This document shows positions 43,444-51,003 of a stretch of DNA of 64,000 bases, one piece after another (positions within the stretch are counted from its first letter, which is position 1; every line of letters starts with the position of its first letter). The stretch spans positions 45,161 through 109,160 of the forward strand of contig NZ_JAGGKI010000018.1 of NCBI RefSeq assembly GCF_017873605.1, read 5' to 3'. Under the pieces are notes generated by a model that worked only from the letters and a program-made list of their open reading frames with translations, searched no databases and had not been told where the DNA came from. The translations under genes and the position numbers were made by a program. Origin of the DNA: Paenibacillus lactis. GTDB lineage: Bacteria; Bacillota; Bacilli; Paenibacillales; Paenibacillaceae.

Positions 43444-43558
43444 TAACGTTTTTGTATTCACGACGCCTGGCGAATGCCAGGTGTGTCCGGCAGCCTCTGC
43501 TTCCCCGAAATCCTCTGCCGGACCGAGGGCGTATGCCCGATGCGTGAATATGGTGTTA
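43444..43558 (-). repeat. attC-like palindromic element E2
   Basis: 115 bp with TAAC...GTTA ends. Outer arms TAACGTTTTTGTATTCACGA and (as complement) TAACACCATATTCACGC pair with a few unpaired bases. Inside are CCTGGC-GAAT-GCCAGG, GTCCGGCAG...CTGCCGGAC and GGGC-GTAT-GCCC. The right arm matches E1, E3 and E4 in CGTRAATA...ACGTTA. It lies 22 bp after the stop of the 43581 gene. Confidence 0.65.
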
Positions 43559-43580
43559 TATGACGGCGCGCTGAACCAAC

Positions 43581-44075
43581 CTACATGTCTTTTAAGAGCC
43601 ATTCTAAATCAAAATTATACTTTTTAATTAGTTTCTTCTCTTCGTATTGTGCAATATAATCAATTATTGTTTCTAGAACTCCTGTTTGAATAATCATCGA
43701 AAGATTTGAAGAGGCGTCCTTTATTCCTCTTTGCTTTTCTAATTCCAACATTCGTTCTATAATCTCTTTAAATCCTCTTAGGGATTCTTCATCTTGATAA
43801 ATAAACTCCCTGTTGAGGTCTATACTCTTTAATTCTTCCTTATACTGCGCAATTTTTTCAGTCTGTCTTTTTTCATCTAAATCAGCACTTCGTTGGTAAG
43901 GTCCAAGACGGAATTCTGTTCTCCATTTGACAAATAATTCTTTCGAAATCCCCAATTCTTTTGAACCATCCCACTGGTCTAAATTTTGATCTACTACTAG
44001 TTCATACATCACTTCTTTCAAGGGTTTTCCATATCTCTTCTCGATTTGCTCTTTATACTCTTTATTAGTAATCAA
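43581..44075 (-). CDS. Hypothetical cassette-like protein with helix-turn-helix-like segment
   Basis: 164 residues; ATG 44075 with AAGGAGGCAAC upstream. The N-terminal part has a short helix-turn-helix-like stretch (DQWDGSKELGISKELFVKWR, residues about 33-52). It is followed by a charged, helical, probably coiled-coil region (AQYKEELKSIDLNREFIYQD) and a C-terminal helix. I do not recognise a named family. Element E3 ends about 36 nt before its start and E2 starts 22 nt after its stop. Confidence 0.6.
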   Translation of the reverse strand: MITNKEYKEQIEKRYGKPLKEVMYELVVDQNLDQWDGSKELGISKELFVKWRTEFRLGPYQRSADLDEKRQTEKIAQYKEELKSIDLNREFIYQDEESLRGFKEIIERMLELEKQRGIKDASSNLSMIIQTGVLETIIDYIAQYEEKKLIKKYNFDLEWLLKDM

Positions 44076-44110
44076 TTTTTGTTGCCTCCTTATTTCTTCG
44101 TACTGTCATA

Positions 44111-44189
44111 TAACGTCTTATTTACGAACTTTGTAAATAACTTCACTATGTAGAGTATTCGCGAAATCAATAAACTCCCCTGCCTGTTA
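44111..44189 (-). repeat. attC-like element E3
   Basis: 79 bp starting TAACGTCTTATTTACGAA and ending GCCTGTTAG, about 80% identical to E4. It contains TTTAC...GTAAA and GTATTCGCGAAATC. Its start matches the conserved right arm of E1/E2 (on the minus strand CGTAAATAAGACGTTA), while the far end differs. Confidence 0.55.
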
Positions 44190-44218
44190 GCTTAATAAAT
44201 TTAATTAATAGTTCAATG

Positions 44219-44485
44219 CTTATCTAATCGGTAATCGGTACAAGTTCTTGTCCTTGGCTCTGGACAAGAACTTGTACCTATAAATCAAAAAAGCCGCTAT
44301 TTTAGCGACTTTCAATGGGACCATGGTCTTGTCCCTCATGAAAATTATCCATTTTAAAGTATTCGCGAAGTTATTGAAAATCCTGCCCGTTAGCATTATG
44401 AATGGGAACATGGTTAGATACTTATCTAATCGGTAATCGGCTTATGTTCCTGTCTTTTACGGCTATCGGTACAAGTTCTTGTCCC
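44219..44485. repeat. Cluster of family A repeats with a 17-bp perfect hairpin
   Basis: GGTACAAGTTCTTGTCC (44237-44253) and GGACAAGAACTTGTACC (44262-44278) are perfect inverted copies, 8 nt apart. A full family A element follows (A-run, GCCGCTATTTTAGCGAC, right arm GGTCTTGTCCC to 44336). A half copy of E3 (GTATTCGCGAAG...CCCGTTAG, about 44359-44393) and another TATCTAATCGG / GGTACAAGTTCTTGTCC pair (44420-44485) complete this 270-bp block. Confidence 0.7.
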
Positions 44486-44578
44486 CCGTCAACAGTCACC
44501 CGCTGTCTGTAACGGCAAGCTTTAGAGCTACCTTAGGGAGATGACTTAACATTATTGAACTAGCTTGTACAGATAAGC

Positions 44579-45064
44579 TTACCACCTGCGAATAGCGCAT
44601 ATAAATGAAATAAGTGCCCCAATCGATGCGATTGTCCGCACATGATTCCACGGTACCCAACTGTCCCAATATTCCCCCCATGTCTGAGCCCCCTCCGAGC
44701 TACCAGAAGTCGCGGCGGCTAAAGTGTCGTTGAGCGGAACATTGAAGATAGCCGTGACCATAAATACTCCGAAGATGATGAGCAGGCTTCCAACAATTAC
44801 GTATATTGCGCTAGTTCTACCCATTTTGATAAATGAAGCTATCCCCAATACGACACTCAATACCGTTGTGCCCATGAAGACCAACATAAAGGACGATTGT
44901 AGAATCGTCGAATTGATGCTCTGCATGACGGATATACCTTTTTCGACCGGGAGCTTGGCAAGTGATTGCATGACGAAGGCAGAGAAGGCGAAGAATACGC
45001 CAGCCAGGAGGCCGGCTCCCACCGCGGATGCATAGGTTAAATAATAGAGCAGATTTATCATCAT
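44579..45064 (-). CDS. DUF1772 (anthrone-oxygenase-like) membrane protein
   Basis: 161 residues from ATG 45064 with GGGAGGGGAAAG upstream. Four helices. The first block GAGLLAGVFFAFSAFVMQSL (residues about 12-31) with F-A-F-S and the C-terminal WGEYWDSWVPWNHVRTIASI are the DUF1772 hallmarks. Fungal relatives act in anthrone oxidation; bacterial ones have no firm role. It is the third cassette-like gene: E4 lies 77 nt upstream, and E3 plus a family A cluster lies downstream. Confidence 0.8.
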   Translation of the reverse strand: MMINLLYYLTYASAVGAGLLAGVFFAFSAFVMQSLAKLPVEKGISVMQSINSTILQSSFMLVFMGTTVLSVVLGIASFIKMGRTSAIYVIVGSLLIIFGVFMVTAIFNVPLNDTLAAATSGSSEGAQTWGEYWDSWVPWNHVRTIASIGALISFICAIRRW

Positions 45065-45140
45065 CTTTCCCCTCCCGCTATCCATAGGTTGAATTTACGA
45101 ACAAGTTACTGCAAGTGATTGTTCTTACAGAGGTTTCGCA

Positions 45141-45218
45141 TAACATCTTATCTACGAACTTCGTAAATAACTCCATATGTAGAGAATTCGAGAAATTATT
45201 GAACTACCCTGTTCGTTA
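45141..45218 (-). repeat. attC-like element E4
   Basis: 78 bp starting TAACATCTTATCTACGAA and ending CTGTTCGTTAG; aligned with E3 almost gap-free. It contains CTTCGTAAATAAC and GAATTCGAGAAATT. It is the right-hand boundary of the cassette-like series. Confidence 0.55.
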
Positions 45219-45378
45219 GCTAAATAATTTCCTTAATGAAAAAGTTGATGCAGAGACAATAGCCCCAATCCAGGCGAGTCTTAAATGTATTTATTGTCTT
45301 CACCTTTAAAATTTACTTTTTGGTATATAAATTGGTTTATCTACTCTAAGGCCGCCCAAACGAGCGGCCGGGAAAAGT

Positions 45379-45430
45379 TGAAGGTGTTTTAATTTGTCTC
45401 TACATTATGGGGGCGGTTCCCCTCCCCGGT
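45379..45430. repeat. 52-bp direct repeat DR, right copy
   Basis: Same orientation as 41468-41519. The preceding GGCCGC...GCGGCC inverted pair (about 45350-45370) is not shared with the left copy. Confidence 0.8.
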
Positions 45431-45445
45431 AAAGGCCTTTTATAT

Positions 45446-45877
45446 TCAACTCCAACTGCTTGTTGTATCATTCATGAAGAACTGAAATGTAATGTTAAAA
45501 TGATCTTTCACTATTCCGAAGCAGGGACTGAATTCAGTTTCTTGCAACGGGAATATAACTTGTCCTTTTTCGCTGAATTTTTTATACATTTCTTCAATCT
45601 CGCTTTGTTGCGTCGCTGTAATGCAAATATTCACCTGATCTCCGATTACAATAGATTGCCCCGGAAAGATGTCAGCGACCATCAAATCATTTTCACCGGT
45701 TTGCAACACAGCATGGGAAATACGAGTTTTCACTTCATCAGGCAAACCATCGACATCCTTGCCTTCTCCGTACGTAGTTTTGAACAGTAATTTCGAGTTC
45801 AACGCTTCCTGGTAAAACTCAATCGCTTCCGCAGCTTGTCCATCCAGCATAATAAATGGTGTTGAGCGCATTGACAT
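45446..45877 (-). CDS. VOC-family protein (PhnB/glyoxalase-like)
   Basis: 143 residues; ATG 45877 with GGAGATG upstream. Paired beta-alpha-beta-beta-beta modules can be read: MRSTPFIMLDGQAAEAIEFYQ at the start, and IVIGDQVNICITATQQSEIE then FPLQETEFSPCFGIVKDHFN. This is the DUF1428/PhnB type, in which the metal site is incomplete. The usual substrate is unknown. It is divergent from a truncated YafY-type regulator with a palindrome between them, a pairing often seen for VOC genes. Confidence 0.85.
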   Translation of the reverse strand: MSMRSTPFIMLDGQAAEAIEFYQEALNSKLLFKTTYGEGKDVDGLPDEVKTRISHAVLQTGENDLMVADIFPGQSIVIGDQVNICITATQQSEIEEMYKKFSEKGQVIFPLQETEFSPCFGIVKDHFNITFQFFMNDTTSSWS

Positions 45878-45949
45878 ATAAACATCTCCCTTTAATTGAA
45901 ATTGTCCAATTTATTATTTGGACTTCATTAGCATCTTATCTGACAATAG

Positions 45950-45964
45950 TGACAATACTTGTCA
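45950..45964. promoter_or_regulatory. TGACAA-N3-TTGTCA palindrome (candidate operator)
   Basis: A perfect 6-3-6 inverted repeat between the VOC gene and the truncated regulator, with an additional TGACAAT just upstream. Its position suits a YafY-type regulator. Confidence 0.5.
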
Positions 45965-45988
45965 TAAATATAAGAAATGGAGTTTATA

Positions 45989-46153
45989 ATGGCAAAGTCG
46001 AAAAGACTGATCGGGATTATGATACTCATCAACAGAAAGAGATCCTTCAAAACCAAGGACCTTGCCAATTTTGCGATCTGGTTAGATCTGTTGAACCATC
46101 CGAGCCGAAAATCGTTACCACCTTTAATGATAGTAAAAACTCTTCCTTACTGA
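45989..46153 (+). pseudogene. YafY/DeoR-type regulator, N-terminal remnant
   Basis: ATG 45989 with TGGAG upstream encodes MAKSKRLIGIMILINRKRSF, then KTKDLANF, the usual start of WYL-type regulators with an N-terminal helix-turn-helix. After about residue 28 the expected recognition helix is replaced by unrelated sequence and a stop comes at 46153. The WYL domain is absent, so the gene has been cut early. Confidence 0.55.
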
Positions 46154-46701
46154 ATATGTCGGTAACACTCTTCGATCCAAATATGAAACCAATGCACGAC
46201 GGGGTCATTGCCCCTAAAGCGCCATGTTCTCCCGGTTCCCCCCATCGTAAAACGACCACAAAAAAAGGCCAACCAGAAGATTCTGGCTAACCTGATAATA
46301 CGAAAAGCCGCTAAAATAGCGACTTTTCTAAGGGGTAGTGCAGGAATCAGATAGTAAGCTATCCTTATAACTTTCCCAACAGCCTGCAGCTCGACTCCGT
46401 TTTGTTTCAAGTTGCGGAGTATCGTTGTGCGAAGAGCTTCCATGTTTCACCGAAAAAAACCTCGTTTTGCCGTCAGGATTTTTCGCACCGACAATTCCTA
46501 CACATGTTCAGGTGATGAGTGAGCTTTGTTATATAATCTTGTTACATGGACGCTCACCTCTCTATTACAGCAGACTTTCAGACTATCTTACTGCTGTGTT
46601 CAGCATTATGCGTCCGGTTTCTTTATAGCCAATTTGGCTCCAGCAGATTTTGCACGACAGACTACAAGCGGTGGGACACTTCAACGCTGAGCGTTATAAT
46701 T
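46154..46701. other. Gene-free stretch with a family A core
   Basis: No gene recognised. The family A core hairpin AAAAGCCGCTAAAATAGCG lies at 46302-46328, preceded by a CCAGAA-GA-TTCTGG hairpin (46273-46286). The rest is without evident signals. Confidence 0.45.
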
Positions 46702-47583
46702 TCAGCTGTCTAAAGTAGTGCTTAAAATGTGATAAAACTGCTCCCTATCTACAGTTCTGGCGATCTCCACATTTCCGTTTGGAGCGGGAGTAAATATCGT
46801 ACTTCCCATATTGTTTTCCTTTTCCGTTTCCACCCGGACAGTGCCCTTTTCAAAACTGCAAATATCAGGGTGAAAAATAGAAACAGCTACTAAAGGGTCA
46901 TGTAAGGTCAGCTTTCCGGCACTTTCCAGCCATGCGCTTCCAAAATCAAGAACAGCTTTCATCAAATCCGTATCTGCTCTTAAAAGGGTTCTCGCCCGTC
47001 TGGCATCAATGGTAAGCATATCGGTAACTTCCAGCGGAAATGCCTGATGGTTGGCTACATGGGAAGCAAATACAATCTTTGAAGCCAATGGGTCAGCCCA
47101 TGAGTTCCAGTTGTAGCAAGGTTCTGGCAACGGATCAACGCCAAAATAGCCGTTCATTACATAAAGCCCTTTTAACAATCCCTGTGCGTCTGGATAAGAG
47201 CAAAACAGGGTAGCGATATTTGTCATATTTCCTATACCAATTAACACAATTTCATGTGGGTTTTCCTTTATTTTTTGATACAGAAAACCTGGTGCGTCCG
47301 CTTTCTCATAAGTATTGTGCGGCCAATGCTCTAATGCGCTTACACCATCCGGCGTGGGATATACGGGAATAGGCTGTAATGTCGTGTCCAAGCCCGCCAC
47401 GATCGGAATCATTTTGCCTACGGTCCGACAAATTGCGTCTGCAACTGCCGCCCGTTTTTCAGGCTCTCCACAAACCGTTGTTATTCCAAGAAGTTCACAT
47501 TGTGGTTCCTTTAATAAATATGCAAGGCAAATCGCATCATCAATATCTCCGCCAATATCTGTATCAAGTAAAATTTTTTCCAT
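46702..47583 (-). CDS. Inosine-uridine-type nucleoside hydrolase
   Basis: 293 residues; ATG 47583 with AGGAGG upstream. The calcium-binding signature DTDIGGDIDDAICLAYLL is at residues about 7-24, and the second metal site is in LIGIGNMTNIAT. NWNSWADPLASKIVF and TLHDPLVAV near the C-terminus fit the family. It hydrolyses the N-glycosidic bond of ribonucleosides in the cytosol; the exact base preference is not evident. It is monocistronic and not linked to a transporter. Confidence 0.9.
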   Translation of the reverse strand: MEKILLDTDIGGDIDDAICLAYLLKEPQCELLGITTVCGEPEKRAAVADAICRTVGKMIPIVAGLDTTLQPIPVYPTPDGVSALEHWPHNTYEKADAPGFLYQKIKENPHEIVLIGIGNMTNIATLFCSYPDAQGLLKGLYVMNGYFGVDPLPEPCYNWNSWADPLASKIVFASHVANHQAFPLEVTDMLTIDARRARTLLRADTDLMKAVLDFGSAWLESAGKLTLHDPLVAVSIFHPDICSFEKGTVRVETEKENNMGSTIFTPAPNGNVEIARTVDREQFYHILSTTLDS

Positions 47584-47769
47584 TCATAAAATCCTCCTGT
47601 ATTTTTTTATTGATACAAGAGGTTGTTGCAAATCCCCATACTGCACCTCCTTATTTTAGTGGCTTATATTATATCACATGACCAAAATCTAGTGCGGCAA
47701 CTGGTGGGTATGCTGCTCTTATGATTACCAAGTCTCGACGTCCGGTAATTTTTCCCCGGGTTAGGCTAC

Positions 47770-47885
47770 CCTATAATGTAGTCACATTTCAGTCAATATC
47801 CTACAATGTGGCCGCTTTAATGCATTTTTTGGTGACACAAATTATTCTATATAAAAATAAAAATGCCCAGTAAATCATGTTTTTC
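47770..47885. repeat. Dispersed repeat family B, copy 2
   Basis: CCTATAATGTAGTC, CCTACAATGTGGCCGCTTTA, TGCATTTT and GTGACACAA in the same order and spacing as at 25447. It ends in front of the FMN-reductase gene. The inverted partner seen in copy 1 is not found here. Confidence 0.6.
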
Positions 47886-47930
47886 TCGAATCATAAAATT
47901 TCAAGAACACGTTTCTTGGGGGCCAATGCG

Positions 47931-48500
47931 TCAGACAACCTGCCCCGGCCGCTCTGCCGGTGCAGCCGAATATCGGGCCAGCTCTGCCTGCAGCTCGTTC
48001 AGCGCGTCATCCAAGCGCCCTCTGAGCTGCTCCGTTATGTCGTAACCGCCGAGTTCCAGGCGGGTGACCCACTGATCTACGGCAAACACCCCGCTGAGAA
48101 TGTTGGTCCCTCCGAGTGCGGAGACCACCGGCTTCAAGGCATAATCCACGGCAAGCAAATGCGCGATCGTGCCTCCGATAAAAAGGGGGAGCACAACCTT
48201 GCCCTGCAGGCCTTTTTGGGGAAGGAGATCCAGAATCGTCTTCAACGCTCCCGAATAGGAAGCTTTATACACCGGGCTTGCAATGATTACGGCAGCTGCG
48301 CCTTCAACGGCTGCGATAGCCTGCTTGATGGCCGGACTGTTAAAATCGGCCCGCAGCAAATCCTCAGCCGGTAGATCCGCTGCCGAGACGAATTCGATCT
48401 CGTAGCCGGCAATGACCAGGCGGTCCTCTAAGTATTGCGTCAGTCCGAACAAACGGGACCCTTGAGTCGGGCTCCCTGCTATAAATGCAATTTTTGTCAT
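47931..48500 (-). CDS. NADPH-dependent FMN reductase (SsuE type)
   Basis: 189 residues; ATG 48500 with AAGGAGG upstream. The flavodoxin-like fold shows IAFIAGSPTQGSRLFGLTQY at the N-terminus (flavin phosphate loop) and ASPVYKASYSGALKTILDLL, the SsuE/MsuE signature. It supplies reduced FMN to flavin monooxygenases. As the last gene of the sulfur operon it would feed the YtnJ-type and YtmO-type monooxygenases encoded upstream. Confidence 0.9.
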   Translation of the reverse strand: MTKIAFIAGSPTQGSRLFGLTQYLEDRLVIAGYEIEFVSAADLPAEDLLRADFNSPAIKQAIAAVEGAAAVIIASPVYKASYSGALKTILDLLPQKGLQGKVVLPLFIGGTIAHLLAVDYALKPVVSALGGTNILSGVFAVDQWVTRLELGGYDITEQLRGRLDDALNELQAELARYSAAPAERPGQVV

Positions 48501-48511
48501 GGTCTTCCTCC

Positions 48512-48994
48512 TTATTCGTAAACGTCATGTACGGCTAAGCGTACCCATATTCGCGTCCCATGCACCAGGACATCCTCATCTGGATCGAATCGGGGCTGGT
48601 GTATCGCATGCACGATTCCCCGATCCGGATTCCCGCAGCCGATGAATCCAAAGGCACCAGGGACCTGATCCTGGTACCAATCGAAATCCTCGCCCGCCGA
48701 GCTTGGTGGATGGAGCCCCTGCACTTGCTCCTCACCCAGCACCTTCCCTGCGGCTTGCGTCATACGACGGAGCGCGGCTCCGTCATTGAGCACGGCCATC
48801 CCTTCTCGAAGCTCCAGCTTATAGCTGCCGCCTGCTCCCCCACACTCTAAGAGATCTGCAACCAGCTTCGAGGTGCGGAAGACATCGTACACTAACTCGG
48901 GATACTGATGAAGGTCCCTCCGTATCCTGGAGAGCTCTTCACGAAGCTCCCCCGCAAAAACCATCATTTCTTCATGCTCTACAGCAGCCTTCAT
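48512..48994 (-). pseudogene. M20 amidohydrolase with an internal deletion
   Basis: 160 residues. The start (ELREELSRIRRDLHQYPELV) is the N-terminus of an M20 deacylase and the end (SSAGEDFDWYQDQVPGAFGF, then IGCGNPDRGIVHAIHQPRFD) is its C-terminus. They are joined at about residue 55, where some 230 residues including most metal ligands should lie. The frame is preserved. It stands between the YtnJ-type monooxygenase and the FMN reductase and was probably a second copy of the 391-residue M20 enzyme at 51004. Confidence 0.75.
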
Positions 48995-49006
48995 TCGCGT
49001 CGTCTC

Positions 49007-50344
49007 TTAGGAACGGACAGCGACTGTCTGAGCCTTGCTGTACCGGTTCTCGGGCACGGGCAGACCCAAATTGCCGCGCAGCGTGTCGCTCTCGTATTCG
49101 GTTCTGTAGATGCCTCTATCCTGAAGAATCGGCACGACATGATCCACAAAATCCTCCAGTCCGTTCGGCACCGCTGCGGTAATCATGAAGCCGTCGGCTG
49201 CCCCGGCTTCGAACCAAGCCTGGATCTTGTCTGCCACCTGCTCCGGCGTGCCGATAAACCCGCCGCGCGGCGTGGCCGACTGCAGCGCCACTTGCCGAAG
49301 AGTAAGCCCCTTCTCCTTGGCATCCCTTTTGATTTTGTCGGTACCGCTCTGGAAGCTGTTCTTGCCCAGGTCGCCCAGCTCAGGGAACGGCTCATCCAGC
49401 GGATACTGGGAGAAATCGTGATGCTCGAAGAATCGGCCGAGATAATCCAGGGCATTCTCGATGGTCACCAGGCTGGCCACCTCCTCATATTTGCGCTCGG
49501 CCTCCTCCGGCGTGCCGCCGATGATCGGGCTAATGCCGGGAAAGATCAGCACTTCATCCGGATTCCGGCCGAATCCCGCCGCCCGCGCCTTCACGTCCTG
49601 ATAAAAGGCTGCCGCATCCTCCACAGCCTCATGTCCGGTGAATACCGCATCGGCTTCCTTGGAGGCATAGTTCTTGCCGACCTCGGACGCTCCAGCTTGA
49701 AAGATGACCGGCTGCCCCTGCTTGGAACGGGCGATGTTCAGCGGCCCCTTCACGGAGAAGAACTCGCCTTCGTGATTCAGCACGTGCATTTTCTCCGGAT
49801 CGAAGAATACGCCCGTCTCCTTGTTCCGCACAAAGGCATCGTCCTCCCAAGAATCCCACAGTCCCCGGACAACCTCCAAATACTCCGTTGCGATCCGGTA
49901 TCGCTTATCATGCTCCGGATGCTCCTTCTTGCCGTAATTCAGCGCAGAGCCCTCCAGCGGAGAGGTAACGATATTCCAGCCTGCGCGTCCGTCGCTGATC
50001 TTGTCAAGCGACGCGAACTGCCGGGCCACGGTGAACGGCTCGCTGTACGAGGTGGACAGCGTACCGACAAGACCGATGTTTTTGCTGACGGCGGCCAGGG
50101 CGCTCAGAATGGTGATCGGCTCAAAGCGGTTCAGAAAATGCGGTATCGATTTTTCGTTGATATACAAGCCGTCCGCGATGAAGATCAGGTCGAACTTGCC
50201 CTCTTCGGCTTTCTGAACCCACTGCTTATACAAACCAAAATTAACGCTTGCGTCGGGCTGCGCATCCGGATGCCGCCACATGGAGGTTCCTCCGCCCACA
50301 CCGTGCAGGAGCGCCCCCAATTTCAATTGTCTTTGCTTTGCCAT
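49007..50344 (-). CDS. ytnJ: Flavin-dependent monooxygenase, NtaA/SnaA/DszA type (YtnJ/CmoJ-like)
   Basis: 445 residues; ATG 50344 with AGGAGG upstream. FIADGLYINEKSIPHFLNRF, then FEPITILSALAAVSKNIGLV and SDGRAGWNIVTSPLEGSALN, matches the B. subtilis YtnJ protein as I remember it. This protein oxidises S-substituted cysteine derivatives in the S-(2-succino)cysteine route. It uses FMNH2 supplied by a reductase such as the SsuE-type gene downstream. It belongs to a nine-gene minus-strand operon starting with the cystine-type transporter. Confidence 0.85.
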   Translation of the reverse strand: MAKQRQLKLGALLHGVGGGTSMWRHPDAQPDASVNFGLYKQWVQKAEEGKFDLIFIADGLYINEKSIPHFLNRFEPITILSALAAVSKNIGLVGTLSTSYSEPFTVARQFASLDKISDGRAGWNIVTSPLEGSALNYGKKEHPEHDKRYRIATEYLEVVRGLWDSWEDDAFVRNKETGVFFDPEKMHVLNHEGEFFSVKGPLNIARSKQGQPVIFQAGASEVGKNYASKEADAVFTGHEAVEDAAAFYQDVKARAAGFGRNPDEVLIFPGISPIIGGTPEEAERKYEEVASLVTIENALDYLGRFFEHHDFSQYPLDEPFPELGDLGKNSFQSGTDKIKRDAKEKGLTLRQVALQSATPRGGFIGTPEQVADKIQAWFEAGAADGFMITAAVPNGLEDFVDHVVPILQDRGIYRTEYESDTLRGNLGLPVPENRYSKAQTVAVRS

Positions 50345-50380
50345 GTTCCATTCCTCCTTATCGATCTTAGCGCCATCGCC

Positions 50381-50848
50381 TCACACGGGGGCGGCAGCCA
50401 GTTTAATGCGTTCGATCTGCCCGAGATGATTCTGTATGTGACGGGTAAAACCGTTGACGATATCCGAGACGCTGACGGTCTCCCCTTTGAAATTGATGCC
50501 GGTTTTGGCCGCATCGGCCGCGCTCAAACGACGAAGCAACAAGCTGTTATAGTGCAGCAGCGCCCGGAATGCTTCCAAAATATCCGCGGCTCTGCCTTCG
50601 TTCGAATATTGGCCGCTGACCCAGGCATCCTGATTAAACGCGGGCAGCTGTGCCGTCGTTCCGGCCAGAATGTCCCGGATTCGGAACGAGATCACGATGC
50701 TGTGATCCACCAGATGAGAGAGCACCTCCTGTACGCTCCATATGTGCGGTGCCTGCTTCCATTGGAGCTGATCCTCGCTAAGGCCGGCGACGGCGGCCAG
50801 CAGTTGATCATGCGTATTGACAAAGGCTTCAATAGGGAATTTGTTCAT
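50381..50848 (-). CDS. DinB-family protein (DinB/YfiT fold)
   Basis: 155 residues; ATG 50848 with GGAGGAG upstream. Four-helix DinB fold with candidate metal ligands in VQEVLSHLVDHSIVISFRIR (His about residues 46-50) and RHIQNHLGQIERIKL (HxxxH about 137-141). The superfamily contains bacillithiol and mycothiol transferases. Being placed inside an operon for S-substituted cysteine use, this one may be a thiol transferase or lyase. That is an inference; DinB proteins are diverse. Confidence 0.75.
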   Translation of the reverse strand: MNKFPIEAFVNTHDQLLAAVAGLSEDQLQWKQAPHIWSVQEVLSHLVDHSIVISFRIRDILAGTTAQLPAFNQDAWVSGQYSNEGRAADILEAFRALLHYNSLLLRRLSAADAAKTGINFKGETVSVSDIVNGFTRHIQNHLGQIERIKLAAAPV

Positions 50849-51003
50849 TCGATCTCCTCCAATACAAACTCGATAATGACCTGTCCGTTAGAAATAACAA
50901 GGAACTGCCCTTCGCATAACGCTACAGTCCGTGTTCAAGGCCTCTTCATGGCAATGCATGAAATAGGAACAAAGCTTTCGAACGGCAGTAACAAAAGAAC
51001 TCT

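Noticed and set aside
46147..46443. Minus-strand 98-codon hydrophobic frame
   Set aside because: It runs through a repeat and a hairpin, lacks a ribosome site and looks like read-through of non-coding DNA.
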